From Streptomyces sp. PT12 (GTDB lineage Bacteria > Actinomycetota > Actinomycetes > Streptomycetales > Streptomycetaceae): a DNA stretch of 64,000 nucleotides. The notes under the pieces are model-generated. The model searched no databases. It was not told the DNA's origin and worked only from the letters and a program-made list of their open reading frames with translations. Below are positions 20,826 to 30,294 of the stretch, piece by piece; position 1 is the stretch's first letter; every line of letters starts with the position of its first letter. The stretch lies in assembly GCF_003311645.1 (NCBI RefSeq), contig NZ_QEST01000184.1, positions 186,001 through 250,000 of the forward strand. The letters run 5' to 3'. A program made the position numbers and the translations under genes.

Positions 20826-21614
20826 ATGTTCAGGTCGCGAGGTGAGGGGCGGGGATCCCACTCGGCGGAGGCGCTGCGCCTGGTGTCGGTCACCAAGGTG
20901 TACGGCTCCGACGCCACGGGCACCGGGGTCACCGCGCTCGACAGCGTCTCGCTCTCGCTGCCCACGGGCGGCTTCACGGCCGTGATGGGCCCTTCGGGGT
21001 CGGGCAAGAGCACGCTGCTGACGTGCGCGGCCGGGCTCGACCGGCCCACCGGCGGCCTGGTGGTCGTGGACGGCTGCGAGCTGACCGGCGACGAGGCGGC
21101 GGCGACGCGGCTGCGCAGGGAGCGGATCGGCTTCGTCTTCCAGGCTTGCGACCTGCTGCCCACCCTGACCGTGCTGGAGAACGTCGCGCTGCCCGTCCGC
21201 CTCGCGGGGCGCAGGGTGGACGCGGCCCGCGCCGTGGACATCCTGCGCCGGGTCGGCCTCGGCGCGCGCCTCGACCACCTGCCATCCGAGCTCTCGGGCG
21301 GGCAGCGGCAGCGGGTCGCGGTGGCCAGGGCGCTGGTCACCGAGCCCGCCCTGATCCTCGCCGACGAGCCGACCGGCGCGCTCGACACGCGGTCGGCGCG
21401 CGACGTGCTCGGCCTGCTGCGCCGCGCGGTCGACGAGTACGGCAGGACGGTCGTGATGGTGACGCACGACCCGGTGGCGGCGTCGTTCGCCGACGAGGTG
21501 CTGTTCCTGGCCGATGGCCGCCTCGTCGACAGGCTGCCAGCGCCCACCCCGGGGGCGGTCGCCGAGCGCCTGGCCCGCCTGCCCGAGCGGTCACCCGAGC
21601 CCGTCGCGGCCTGA
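20826..21614 (+). CDS. Orphan MacB/LolD-type ABC transporter ATPase
   Basis: 262-aa nucleotide-binding protein with Walker [12 protein letters not shown]-loop [18 protein letters not shown], signature [15 protein letters not shown], Walker [13 protein letters not shown] and switch His in VTHDP. These features place it with ATPases that pair with FtsX/MacB-fold permeases. The expected permease gene normally follows directly, but the next gene is on the other strand, so this ATPase has no obvious partner here. The ATG at 20826 follows GAGGTGA; a GTG three codons upstream is an alternative. Confidence 0.9.
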   Translation: MFRSRGEGRGSHSAEALRLVSVTKVYGSDATGTGVTALDSVSLSLPTGGFTAVMGPSGSGKSTLLTCAAGLDRPTGGLVVVDGCELTGDEAAATRLRRERIGFVFQACDLLPTLTVLENVALPVRLAGRRVDAARAVDILRRVGLGARLDHLPSELSGGQRQRVAVARALVTEPALILADEPTGALDTRSARDVLGLLRRAVDEYGRTVVMVTHDPVAASFADEVLFLADGRLVDRLPAPTPGAVAERLARLPERSPEPVAA

Positions 21615-21658
21615 GCGCACGGCGGCGCGGGGAGCGTTCGGGCGGGGGTCCTTTCAGC

Positions 21659-21720
21659 GGGGGCCCTTTCGGCCGGGGAGCGCTCAGTCGGGGGCCCTTT
21701 CGGCCGGGGAGCGCTCAGTC
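21659..21720. repeat. Two perfect 31-bp tandem repeats at a convergent gene end
   Basis: Units 21659-21689 and 21690-21720 are identical, with partial copies on both sides. The second copy contains the stop codon and last bases of the minus-strand sensor gene, so the array seems to have grown by duplicating that gene's 3' end. Each copy contains GGCC-CTTTC-GGCC, a short stem-loop that might help terminate both converging transcripts. Confidence 0.85.
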
Positions 21721-24174
21721 GGGGAGCGTCAGCTCGAACCACACGGTTTTGCCCGCGGGTTCGCGGCGCGTGCCCCAGCGGCGCGACTCGCTTGCGACCA
21801 GCAGCAGGCCCCTGCCGCCCTCGTCGTCCGGCAGCGCGTCGCGTTCGAGCGGCGGGTCGGGCACCGGGTCGGTCACCTCGACGAGCAGCGTCGCGCCCAG
21901 CACCATCCGCATCTGGATCGGGCCGCCCGCGTGCCGGACGGCGTTGGTCACCAGCTCGCTGACCAGCAGCGCCGCCCGGTCGGCCAGCGGGGCGAGGCCC
22001 CACTCGGCCAGCGCCCGGCGCACCGTCGTCCGCGTGCGGCGCACCGCGCGGCGCTCGGCGGGGAACGTCCAGGACGTCACCCGGTCCTCGGGCAGCCGCC
22101 CCAGGCGCGCGGCGAGCAGCGCGATGTCGTCCGACTCACGCTCGGCGGCCGAGGGGTGCAGCGCCAGCACGATCCTGTCGCACACGTCCTCGAGCGACCC
22201 GTCGTCCTCCAACGCCTCGGTCAGCGCCTCGCAGAGGCGGCCGATGCCCACCGAGATGTCGTCGTCGCGCGTCTCGATCAGCCCGTCCGTGTAGAGCACG
22301 AGGACCGCGCCGTCGGCCGCTTCGATCCGCTGCTCCTCGAACGGCACCCCGTCCACGCCGAGCGGCGCGCCCGTGGGCAGCTCGAGCGGGGTGGCCCGCC
22401 AGCGGCCCGTGTCCTGGTCCCGCACCGCGAACACCGGCGGCAGGTGGCCCGCCTTGGCCAGGGTGCAGCTGTGGGCGGCCGGGTCGTAGACGGCGTAGAC
22501 GCACGTGGCCATCACGGGCGTGTCGGGCGGCTGGGCGATGTCGCGGCCCAGGTCGTTGAGCCTGCGCAGCAGGTCGGCGGGGGCCAGGTCGAGCCCGGCC
22601 AGGGTCCGCACCGCCGTGCGCAGCTGCCCCATCGTGGCCGCGGCGCGCAGCCCGTGCCCGGTCGCGTCGCCGATGACAAACGCCACCCGCTCGTCGCCAA
22701 GCGGGATCACGTCGAACCAGTCGCCGCCGATCTCCGCGCCGCTGCGGCTTGGCACATAGCGGTGGCTCACCCGCACGCCGGGCAGCGCGGGCAGCGACTG
22801 GGGGAGCAGGCTGCGCTGGAGCATCAGCGCGGCCTCGCGCTCGCGCCCGTAGAGGCGGGCGTTGTCAAGCGAGATGCCCGCGCGGGCGGCCAGCTCCATG
22901 GCCAGGGCCAGATCCTCCTGGTCGAACGGCGGCCGGTCGCCCGAGCGGCTGACGACCAGCGCGGCGAGCACCCGGCCCCTGGCGCTCAACGGCACGCAGA
23001 GCAGGGAGTGTTCGCCCAGCTCCCCGGAGGCGGCCAGGCGCGGGTCGCCCTCGGCGGCGGCGGCGCTCAGCTCCTCGGGCGACTGGGCGAGGAACGGCGT
23101 CCCCGTGGTGACGACCGTGCCGAAGAGCGAGTCGCGCGCGTGCACGACCTCCTGCTCCTCCTGGGCGAACGTGTCCACGGCGGGCCCGGGAGCGACGCTG
23201 GAGAGGCCCAGCTGGATCAGCGCGACATCGGTCAGCTCGTCGGGGGGCGCGGGCTCCTCGCCCCTGGCCACGGACATCAGCAGCCCGACGCCCGCGTGGT
23301 CGCCGAACCTGGGGACCAGCGCACGGGTGAGCGCCGAGCAGATGGGGCGGACGTCGAGGAGGTTGCCAAGCGCGCTGCCCACGTCGTTGAGCAGGGCGAG
23401 CCGCTGCCTGGCGCGTTCGATCTTGTCCAGCGCCTCGCGCCGCTCGGTGATGTCCATGACCGTGCAGCTCACGCCGAGCACGCGGCCCGTCTGGTCGGTG
23501 AGGCGGCCGAACGACACGGACTGGGCGCCCCGCCCGTCGGGCGACGCGGTGACCAGGTCGATCACCGAACGGCCCGAGTCGAGCACGTCGCGCTGGAGCC
23601 GGTGGATCTCCTCCGCCATGGGCCGGGGCAGCACCTCGAGGACCGTGCGGCCGAGCAGCTCGTTCACGGGGGCGCCGTGCAGCAGGGACAGCGCCTCGTT
23701 GGCCCTGCTGTAGCGCAGCTCGGCGTCGAACACGGCGATGCCGAGCGGCGAGGCGTTGAACAGGCTGTTGAGCGTCGCCAGGTCCTTTACGACGAGCTTG
23801 AGCTTGCCCTCCTCGACCATGTGGATCAGGGCCAGCGGCTCCCCCGGCACATGGTCGAGCACCGCCCCCCTGGCGTCGAACGTGATCGTGTGCCCGTCGC
23901 GGTGGCGCAGCGTGACGCAGGCGTGCCAGGCGATCTCCCCCTCGGGGGGGCGCAGGGCCCGCGCGTCGTCGGTGAAGTCGTCGACCGGTCGGCCCAGGGC
24001 GTCCGACCGGCCGAAGCCCAGGGTCTCCTCCGCCGTGGGACCCCAGAAGACGACCCGCCTGGCGCTGTCGAGCACCACCGTCACGACCTTCGGCAGGCCG
24101 AGGGGCGGCTGGCGGGCCGACGGGCCCGTGGAGGCGTCCTCCGGGCCGCGGGCTTCGGATGGATCTGTCCGCAC
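21715..24174 (-). CDS. PAS/GAF-domain SpoIIE-type PP2C phosphatase with anti-sigma-like ATPase domain
   Basis: 819 aa, cytoplasmic. Residues about 30-120 and 135-250 are PAS folds ([30 protein letters not shown]). About 265-445 is a GAF domain ([20 protein letters not shown]). About 460-670 is a SpoIIE/RsbU-type PP2C phosphatase with metal ligands in [24 protein letters not shown] and [12 protein letters not shown]. The last 130 residues form a GHKL ATPase of the RsbW type ([26 protein letters not shown]). Combining phosphatase and kinase-like modules in one chain is common in Streptomyces and regulates partner-switching of anti-sigma and anti-anti-sigma factors. Its partners are not adjacent. 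A GTG start is used at 24174. Confidence 0.93.
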   Translation of the reverse strand: MRTDPSEARGPEDASTGPSARQPPLGLPKVVTVVLDSARRVVFWGPTAEETLGFGRSDALGRPVDDFTDDARALRPPEGEIAWHACVTLRHRDGHTITFDARGAVLDHVPGEPLALIHMVEEGKLKLVVKDLATLNSLFNASPLGIAVFDAELRYSRANEALSLLHGAPVNELLGRTVLEVLPRPMAEEIHRLQRDVLDSGRSVIDLVTASPDGRGAQSVSFGRLTDQTGRVLGVSCTVMDITERREALDKIERARQRLALLNDVGSALGNLLDVRPICSALTRALVPRFGDHAGVGLLMSVARGEEPAPPDELTDVALIQLGLSSVAPGPAVDTFAQEEQEVVHARDSLFGTVVTTGTPFLAQSPEELSAAAAEGDPRLAASGELGEHSLLCVPLSARGRVLAALVVSRSGDRPPFDQEDLALAMELAARAGISLDNARLYGREREAALMLQRSLLPQSLPALPGVRVSHRYVPSRSGAEIGGDWFDVIPLGDERVAFVIGDATGHGLRAAATMGQLRTAVRTLAGLDLAPADLLRRLNDLGRDIAQPPDTPVMATCVYAVYDPAAHSCTLAKAGHLPPVFAVRDQDTGRWRATPLELPTGAPLGVDGVPFEEQRIEAADGAVLVLYTDGLIETRDDDISVGIGRLCEALTEALEDDGSLEDVCDRIVLALHPSAAERESDDIALLAARLGRLPEDRVTSWTFPAERRAVRRTRTTVRRALAEWGLAPLADRAALLVSELVTNAVRHAGGPIQMRMVLGATLLVEVTDPVPDPPLERDALPDDEGGRGLLLVASESRRWGTRREPAGKTVWFELTLPD

Positions 24175-24233
24175 GTGTCGAGCCTCGGTCGGGTGGCTTC
24201 ACCGGAAAATCCGGCAAAGAGGGGGAAATACCC

Positions 24234-24455
24234 CTAAACCCGATTGTGCCTGGCTCCGGCCGTCGATGCCCTTCTCGGATCGACGCGCTCCACGAGATAG
24301 CGCGCCGCTCCCGCGGTGGATTCCGGGGAACGGCCCAAGCGCAGGCGCTGGATGAGCCGCTGCGCCTCGGCGCGCGTGGCGCAGTGCCCTATGCGGTACC
24401 GGCTGCCGTTCTCGTCCTCGCGGACGACCTGCCAGGGCTGAAGGCCACCGTTCAT
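24234..24455 (-). CDS. Small SPOR-like domain protein
   Basis: 73 aa. The core PWQVVREDENGSRYRIGHCATRAEAQRLIQRLRL resembles the short SPOR-type proteins found in many Streptomyces, which carry the same pattern of PWxVxRxDxNGxxYRVGxxATRAEAQ. No signal peptide or membrane segment is present. Family members are uncharacterised. The ATG at 24455 fits the family start. Confidence 0.75.
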   Translation of the reverse strand: MNGGLQPWQVVREDENGSRYRIGHCATRAEAQRLIQRLRLGRSPESTAGAARYLVERVDPRRASTAGARHNRV

Positions 24456-24525
24456 GTCTCACCCCCCTCTGCCCCCAACTGCATATGCCAGACCATACGC
24501 CAGCGCCTCACCCACCGAACAGGGC

Positions 24526-25848
24526 TCAGGTGGCGGCACCGGCGTCGCGCGCGGCCAGCACGCGCGCCCTCCTGGCCAGCGCGTCGGCCCGCCACGCGTG
24601 GGGGAGCGCGGCGTCGGTGTCGTGCGGAGCCACGCCCAAGGCGCGGTCCAGCTGGTGCCCGGCCTCGGCCAGCCGGGTGCGCGCGGGGCTGCCGACCTCG
24701 CCGCGGTGGGTCGCGACGTAGTCGCGCGCCGCGGCCAGCTCGCCACCCGCGGTGAGCAGGGCGTTGTCCAGCAGCGTGCGCGCCCTGCGATCGCCGCGCA
24801 TCGGCGGCTGGTCGGGGGCGAGCGCGCCCGCGAGCGACGTGCCCGCCCTGGCCAGCGTGCGCAGCCCGCCGAACGGGTCCCTGCGCCCCTGACCGGCGCG
24901 CACCGCATCGAGCGCGCGCCTGGCGCGTTCCACGGGGGTGCGCAACGTCGGCAGCGCGGGCGCGTCCGCCACATCGGCCTCGGTCGCGCGCATCGCCTCG
25001 GCCAGCGCCGCCTCGGCCCGCGCCAGCTCGGTGGCCCGCCTGGCCACGCCGTCGGCCAGGGCCTCGGCCCGGCCCATGGCCACCTCGGCGGCCCGCAGCG
25101 CCTCGGTCGCGCGCTCCTCGTCGCGCCCCGCCTCGGCCAGCAGGCGCCTGGCCTCGGTCAGGCGCTCGCGCCCCGTGACAGGGTTGCCGCGCACCGGCGC
25201 GACCGCCTCGGGCGCGTAGCGCTCGGCCAGCGTGCGCAGCGCGGCGTCCGCCGCCTTGAGCCGCGTGGCCAGCTCATCCGCGCGCCCCCGCGCACGCGCC
25301 AGCGCGCCCGGCGTGACCCCGGGCGGCGGCTCGGTGCCCGCCGCGGGGCCCGGCTCGGCCTCAAGGCGCGCGAGGGCGCGCGAGCAGCGGTCGATGATCT
25401 CCCGCAGCAGCCTTCGGCGTTCGGCGTCGTTCCGCTCGATCGACGGATCGTCGAGCCGGTGCCGCAGCCTGAGCGTCGCGTCGGCCTCGGCGCGGGCCTC
25501 CACGGTGGCGCGCTGCCCGTCGGCGGCGCCCGCGAAGACGACCTCGTCGAGCCTGCGCAGCACCGCGTCGTCCAGCCGGATCAGCAGCCCTCTGGCCCTG
25601 GTGTCCAGCTCGTCGGGGGGCGTGTCGTCGCCACGCAGGGCGCGCGGAGTCGCGCGCCCGCCCCAGCCACGCACCGCCGTGCGCCCGCGGTCACGCTCGC
25701 CACGGGTCGGCAGCGGCAGCAACATGCGGACCAGGAGGTAGAGGGCCACCAGGGCGGCGGCGCCCATGAGTGTCAGGGGCAGCAGCAGTGCCACCCAGCC
25801 GTCCGTGCCAGCCGCGGCGACCGGCCCGGCGTCGTGTGCGTCCCGCAT
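24526..25848 (-). CDS. Single-pass membrane protein with long coiled coil (lacks TPM domain)
   Basis: 440 aa. Residues about 18-45 form one membrane helix (WVALLLPLTLMGAAALVALYLLVRMLL). The rest is Ala/Arg/Glu-rich helix likely to form coiled coil. The segment TLRLRHRLDDPSIERNDAERRRLLREIIDRCSRAL and RYAPEAVAPVRGNPVTGRERL resemble the C-terminal half of Streptomyces TPM-domain (TPM_phosphatase) proteins. The extracellular TPM domain and signal peptide of those proteins are missing, and the region upstream of the ATG has no coding remnant of them. It may be a natural short paralogue or a 5'-truncated gene. The function is unknown. Confidence 0.75.
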   Translation of the reverse strand: MRDAHDAGPVAAAGTDGWVALLLPLTLMGAAALVALYLLVRMLLPLPTRGERDRGRTAVRGWGGRATPRALRGDDTPPDELDTRARGLLIRLDDAVLRRLDEVVFAGAADGQRATVEARAEADATLRLRHRLDDPSIERNDAERRRLLREIIDRCSRALARLEAEPGPAAGTEPPPGVTPGALARARGRADELATRLKAADAALRTLAERYAPEAVAPVRGNPVTGRERLTEARRLLAEAGRDEERATEALRAAEVAMGRAEALADGVARRATELARAEAALAEAMRATEADVADAPALPTLRTPVERARRALDAVRAGQGRRDPFGGLRTLARAGTSLAGALAPDQPPMRGDRRARTLLDNALLTAGGELAAARDYVATHRGEVGSPARTRLAEAGHQLDRALGVAPHDTDAALPHAWRADALARRARVLAARDAGAAT

Positions 25849-25920
25849 CGCTCAACCCTTCGCCGGGGACAGAGCTCTGTCTCTGACGGTAGGCGACGCC
25901 GAAATCCCCCGCGACTTTTG

Positions 25921-25998
25921 TCTCCGACATCCGTTTCCGACATCCGTTTCCGACATCCGTTTCCGACGGCTGTCTCCGACGGCTGTTTCCGACGGCTG
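25921..25998. repeat. Six-unit 13-bp tandem array
   Basis: Six consecutive 13-bp units fall in two classes: three of T(T/C)TCCGACATCCG (25921-25959) then three of T(T/C)TCCGACGGCTG (25960-25998). They lie 73 bp upstream of the coiled-coil protein start, on its 5' side. Such phased repeats can be protein-binding arrays; 13 bp is not a helical-turn multiple. Confidence 0.9.
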
Positions 25999-26673
25999 AC
26001 GACGCCCTCCCGCGGCCGCCGTCCCAGCCCGCCCCACGGCCCGATCCGCGCCTTCCCGCACCTCGGCGCACCCGCAGCGGCGGTACGGGCCGATGCCCAC
26101 GGGCAGGGCCCGCCGTCGGGCCCGCGCGCTCTTTGGACTTCGTCCGGTGCCCCCGCGCCGCCGCGAGCACGGACGTTGCCCCGCGTGCGCCCCCAGCGGC
26201 CGGTCCGCGTTCCGGCTTGCCGCCGTGGCGCGCCTCGCAGGTTGCGGTTCGGGGCGGCCCTTTTCGGGCCTGCGCGTTCTCCGGACTTCGTCCGGGCAGC
26301 GCTCTCCCCACCGGCCGGTTCGCGCTCCGCCCCGCCGCGGCGGCGCGCCCCGTGGGCCGCGGGCCACGGCTGGGCCCTTTCGCCCCGCGCCCCGCCCCCG
26401 GGACGCCGCCCGGGCGGGCACCCCGTACCGGACCGTTCGCGGGCCCGCCCAGGCCCGGAGGGCCTGAGGCACCCCATCCGGTGCCGCACGGCTGATGCCG
26501 CCACGGCCGCAACAGCCGGGGCCCGGCCCTGGTCCCGGACGGAGTCCGGGGAGTCCGGGGAGGTGGGGGAGGTGGGGGAGGTGGGGGCGCCCGCCCCCCG
26601 CCGCGCGAGCGGCGATCCGCTCGCCCCATCCGGTGCCGCACCGTTGAGGCGTCGAAGCCCGCCCGGGCCAGGG
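25999..26673. other. Gene-free repeat-containing region
   Basis: No believable protein is found on either strand. Visible are two diverged copies of a segment containing GGACTTCGTCC (about 26137 and 26281), a G-rich 9-10-bp tandem repeat GGAGGTGGG (about 26541-26590), and an exact 18-bp direct repeat CCCCATCCGGTGCCGCAC at 26472-26489 and 26624-26641. The second copy lies just beyond the stop of sdhB. It may be degenerate duplicated DNA. Confidence 0.65.
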
Positions 26674-27456
26674 CTACTCTCGGCGGCGCCTGATCTTGTT
26701 GCCGAGCCAGACGAGGGGGTCGTAGGAGCGGTCGGCCGCGCGTTCCTTCATCGGGATCAGGGCGTTGTCGGTGATCTTGATCGACTCGGGGCACACCTCG
26801 GTGCAGCACTTGGTGATGTTGCAGTACCCCAGGCCGTGGTCCTCGGTGACCGCGCGCCTGCGGTCGAGGCCCTGCGCCCGCGCGTCGTCGAGCGGGTGCA
26901 TGTCGAGCTCGGCCATCCGCATCAGGAAGCGCGGACCGGCGAACGCCTGCTTGTTCTCCTCGTGGTCGCGCACCACGTGGCAGACGTCCTGGCACAGGAA
27001 GCACTCGATGCACTTGCGAAACTCCTGGGACCGCTCCACGTCCTCCTGCCGCATCCGGTACTCGCCGGGCGCGACGCCCTCGGGCGGGACGAACGCCGGG
27101 ATCTCCCTGGCCTTGGTGTAGTTGAACTCGACATCGGTCACCAGGTCACGCACCACGGGGAACGTGCGCAGCGGCGTGATCGTGATCGTGGCGTCCCGCG
27201 CGAACAGCGACATCCGCGTCATGCACATCAGCCGCGGCCTGCCGTCGATCTCCGCGCTGCACGAACCGCACTTGCCCGCCTTGCAGTTCCAGCGCACGGC
27301 CAGGTCGGGCGCCTGGGTGGCCTGGAGCCTGTGGATGACGTCCAGGATCACCTCGCCCTCGTTGACCTCGACCGTGAAGTCCGTGAGCCCCCCTGACCCG
27401 GCGTCCCCCCGCCACACCCGCAGGTGCGCGTCGTAGCTGGTGCTCGTGTCCGTCAC
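26674..27456 (-). CDS. sdhB: Succinate dehydrogenase iron-sulfur subunit
   Basis: 260 aa; the GTG start overlaps the sdhA stop by 4 bp. The N-terminal ferredoxin-like domain carries the [2Fe-2S] ligands in CKAGKCGSC with a following cysteine in RLMC. The C-terminal domain carries two further clusters through CIECFLCQDVC and CTEVCPE. It passes electrons from the flavoprotein to the membrane subunit. It is the third gene of a minus-strand sdhCAB operon whose order and membrane subunit match the actinobacterial Sdh1 type. Confidence 0.96.
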   Translation of the reverse strand: MTDTSTSYDAHLRVWRGDAGSGGLTDFTVEVNEGEVILDVIHRLQATQAPDLAVRWNCKAGKCGSCSAEIDGRPRLMCMTRMSLFARDATITITPLRTFPVVRDLVTDVEFNYTKAREIPAFVPPEGVAPGEYRMRQEDVERSQEFRKCIECFLCQDVCHVVRDHEENKQAFAGPRFLMRMAELDMHPLDDARAQGLDRRRAVTEDHGLGYCNITKCCTEVCPESIKITDNALIPMKERAADRSYDPLVWLGNKIRRRRE

Positions 27457-29390
27457 CGGTTCTTCACTTCCTCTTCCGTCAGGTACTTGGCCAGCTCGTC
27501 GTCGTCGAACAGGTCGAGCAGATCGGGCCTGATCGCCGGGAGGGCGCGGCGTTCGAGCCGCACGAGACCGCCGTCGGCGCCCTGGGAGTCGTCGAGGCGG
27601 CACAGCAGGTTGACCCGCCGCCACGCGCGGTCCATGCCCGGGTGGTCTTCCCTCGTGTGCCCGCCGCGCGACTCGGTCCGCTCGCGGGCCGCGCGCGCCA
27701 CGCACTCGCTGACCAGCAGCATGTTCCGCAGGTCGAGGGCGAGGTGCCAGCCGGGGTTGTACTGCCGGTGCCCCTCCACCACGGCGCGCTCGGCGCGGCG
27801 GCGCAGCGCGGCGAGCCGGGTCAGCGCCTCGGTCATCTCCGGCTCCCTGCGGATGATGCCCACCAGGTCGTTCATCGCCTGCTGGAGCTCCTGGTGGATG
27901 GCGTAGGGGTTCTCTGGTGCGGCGTCGGCGCCCTCGTCGGCGGGCGGCGCGAACGGCCTGACCGCCTCGGCCTCCGCCGCGGCCAGCTGCGCCTCGTCCG
28001 CGAGCGGCCGCTCGCCCCCGGTGAGCGCGGCGGCCAGCTCGGCCGCGTGGAGCCCGGCGCGGCGGCCGAAGACCAGCAGGTCGGAGAGGGAGTTGCCGCC
28101 GAGCCTGTTGGAGCCGTGCATGCCGCCCGCCACCTCGCCCGCGGCGAACAGCCCAGGCACCCCGGTGGCCGCGGCCGTGTCGGGCTCCACATCGACGCCG
28201 CCCATGACGTAGTGGCACGTGGGACCCACCTCCATGGGTTCCCTGGTGATGTCCACGTCCGCGAGCTGCTTGAACTGGTGGTGCATGGACGGCAGTCGGC
28301 GTTCGATCTCGGCCGCGGGCAGCCGCGTCGACACGTCGAGGAACACCCCGCCGTGCGGGCTGCCGCGCCCGGCCTTGACCTCGGCGTTGATCGCGCGGGC
28401 CACCTCGTCGCGGGGCAGCAGCTCGGGCGGGCGGCGGTTGTTGTCGGGGTCGGTGTACCAGCGGTCGGCCTCGGCCTCGTCCTTGGCGTACTGCTCCCTG
28501 AACACCTCGGGGATGTAGTCGAACATGAAACGGCGGCCCTCGCTGTTGCGCAGCACGCCGCCGTCGCCCCGCACCGACTCGGTGACCAGGATGCCCTTCA
28601 CCGAGGGCGGCCAGACCATGCCCGTCGGGTGGAACTGCACGAACTCCATGTTCACCAGCGGCGCACCGGCGAGCAGCGCGAGCGCGTGCCCGTCGCCCGT
28701 GTACTCCCAGGAGTTGGAGGTCACCTTGAACGACTTGCCGATGCCGCCCGTGGCCAGCACCACCGAGGGCGCGTCGATCGCGAAGAAGCGGCCCGACTCG
28801 CGCTCGTAGCAGAACACCCCGGCCACCCGGCTGCCCGGGTCCGCGGCGTCCTCCTTGAGCACCCGGGTGACCGTGCACTCCTGGAAGACCTTCAGGCGCG
28901 CCTCGTGGTCGCCGCTCTCGCGGAAGTCCTCCTGCTGCAACGCCACCACGCGCTGCTGGAGCGTGCGGATCAGCTCCAGGCCCGTGCGGTCGCCGACGTG
29001 CGCGAGCCTGGGGTACTCGTGGCCGCCGAAGTTCCGCTGGGAGATCCGCCCGTCCTTGGTCCGGTCGAACAGCGCGCCCCACGCCTCCAGCTCCCACACG
29101 CGGTCGGGCGCCTCCCTGGCGTGCAGCTCGGCCATGCGCGGGTGGTTGAGGAACTTGCCACCGCGCAGCGTGTCCCTGAAGTGGACCTGCCAGCCGTCTC
29201 CCGCGTTCACATTGCCCATCGCCGCCGCGATGCCGCCCTCGGCCATCACCGTATGGGCCTTGCCGAACAGGGACTTGCACACGACGGCCGTGCGCAGTCC
29301 CCGCTCGCGGGCCTCGATGGCCGCGCGGAGCCCGGCGCCGCCGGCTCCCACGACCACGACGTCCCACGACTGGCGTTCCACAGTGCTCAC
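27453..29390 (-). CDS. sdhA: Succinate dehydrogenase flavoprotein subunit
   Basis: 645 aa. The GTG at 29390 follows AGGAGGAGAT. The FAD-binding Rossmann motif is VVVVGAGGAGLRAAIEA. The histidine for covalent FAD attachment lies in KAHTVMAEGGIAAA, the substrate region in FVQFHPTGM, and the capping/active-site segment in GGVFLDV, GPTCHYVMGGV and SNRLGGNSLSDLLVFG. It oxidises succinate to fumarate at the cytoplasmic face of the membrane complex. Confidence 0.97.
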   Translation of the reverse strand: MSTVERQSWDVVVVGAGGAGLRAAIEARERGLRTAVVCKSLFGKAHTVMAEGGIAAAMGNVNAGDGWQVHFRDTLRGGKFLNHPRMAELHAREAPDRVWELEAWGALFDRTKDGRISQRNFGGHEYPRLAHVGDRTGLELIRTLQQRVVALQQEDFRESGDHEARLKVFQECTVTRVLKEDAADPGSRVAGVFCYERESGRFFAIDAPSVVLATGGIGKSFKVTSNSWEYTGDGHALALLAGAPLVNMEFVQFHPTGMVWPPSVKGILVTESVRGDGGVLRNSEGRRFMFDYIPEVFREQYAKDEAEADRWYTDPDNNRRPPELLPRDEVARAINAEVKAGRGSPHGGVFLDVSTRLPAAEIERRLPSMHHQFKQLADVDITREPMEVGPTCHYVMGGVDVEPDTAAATGVPGLFAAGEVAGGMHGSNRLGGNSLSDLLVFGRRAGLHAAELAAALTGGERPLADEAQLAAAEAEAVRPFAPPADEGADAAPENPYAIHQELQQAMNDLVGIIRREPEMTEALTRLAALRRRAERAVVEGHRQYNPGWHLALDLRNMLLVSECVARAARERTESRGGHTREDHPGMDRAWRRVNLLCRLDDSQGADGGLVRLERRALPAIRPDLLDLFDDDELAKYLTEEEVKNR

Positions 29391-29427
29391 ATCTCCTCCT
29401 TGCGTCCGCCGGGGGGGCGCCGTCGTC

Positions 29428-30234
29428 TCAGAACAGCCGCGGGTCGGTGAACGCGTCGGTGGCCAGCAGGTACACATAGAGGTCCGACAGCGCGAGCGAC
29501 GCGAGCGACGCCCAGGCGAGCCCCATGTGGTGGCCGTTGAGGCGGCTCACCAGGGTCCACGCGCGATAGCGGACCGGATGCTTGGAGAAGCTCTTGAGCT
29601 TGCCGCCCATGATGTGCCGGCAGGAGTGGCAGGAGAGCGTGTACGCCCACACCAGCACGATGTTGACCGTGAACAGCAGCGTGCCGAGCCCCATGTGCCC
29701 CCACGCGTAGTCGGAGTCCCTGAAGGTGAGCACGGTGTCATAGGTGAGGATCAGGGCGACCACGGCCGCCGCGTAGAAGAAGTAGCGGTGGCTGTTGTTG
29801 AGGATCAGCGGGAAACGCGTCTCGCCCGAGTACGCCTTGTGCGGCTCGGCCACGGCGCACGCGGGGGGCGAGGCCCAGAAGCTCCGGTAGTACGCCTTGC
29901 GGTAGTAGTAGCACGTGAGGCGGAAGCCCAGGGGCAGCGCGAGGAAGATCAGCGCGGGCGACAGGCTCCACCAGTCGCCGAACAGCGGCCAGTTGGGGCC
30001 GCCGCGCATGTCCGCGCAGTTCTCCGCGAGGCAGGGCGAGTAGAACGGCGACACATAGGGCGCCGCGTAGTAGTCGGCGTTGGCGAACGCCCGCCACGTC
30101 GCGTATACCACGAAGGCCAGCAGGCCGACGGCGGTCGCGGCCGGGGCCAACCACCACCGGTCCAGGCGGAGATGGCGCCGCGCGATGGCGGCCCGCCCGG
30201 TGGGCTCGGTCCTGGGTTCAGCTTCGGTTGCCAC
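29428..30234 (-). CDS. sdhC: Succinate dehydrogenase membrane subunit, Sdh1-like
   Basis: 268 aa, five or so transmembrane segments (LAPAATAVGLLAFVVYATW, LIFLALPLGFRLTCYYYRKAYY, YFFYAAAVVALILTY, GLGTLLFTVNIVLVWAYTL, LASLALSDLYVYLLA). The size and motifs match the single large membrane subunit of actinobacterial Sdh1, not the paired SdhC/SdhD. After TM4 it has LSCHSCRHIMGGKL, a CHxCxH-type motif. Mycobacterial Sdh1 has been described with a membrane-embedded Rieske-type cluster, which this motif could serve. The GTG at 30234 follows GGAGAG. Confidence 0.9.
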   Translation of the reverse strand: MATEAEPRTEPTGRAAIARRHLRLDRWWLAPAATAVGLLAFVVYATWRAFANADYYAAPYVSPFYSPCLAENCADMRGGPNWPLFGDWWSLSPALIFLALPLGFRLTCYYYRKAYYRSFWASPPACAVAEPHKAYSGETRFPLILNNSHRYFFYAAAVVALILTYDTVLTFRDSDYAWGHMGLGTLLFTVNIVLVWAYTLSCHSCRHIMGGKLKSFSKHPVRYRAWTLVSRLNGHHMGLAWASLASLALSDLYVYLLATDAFTDPRLF

Positions 30235-30294
30235 AAGTCTCTCCGGGGTGGGGAACGTTCGGGCCGCGCGCGTCGCCGGGGGGCGCCGTCGCCG

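Noticed and set aside
25921-25998. CRISPR array
   Set aside because: Units are 13 bp and directly adjacent without spacers, and no cas genes are nearby.
26700-29450. Long open frames on the plus strand opposite sdhAB (for example 27642-29450)
   Set aside because: They are antisense shadows from GC-rich codon bias; the minus strand has full sdhA and sdhB with all cofactor motifs.
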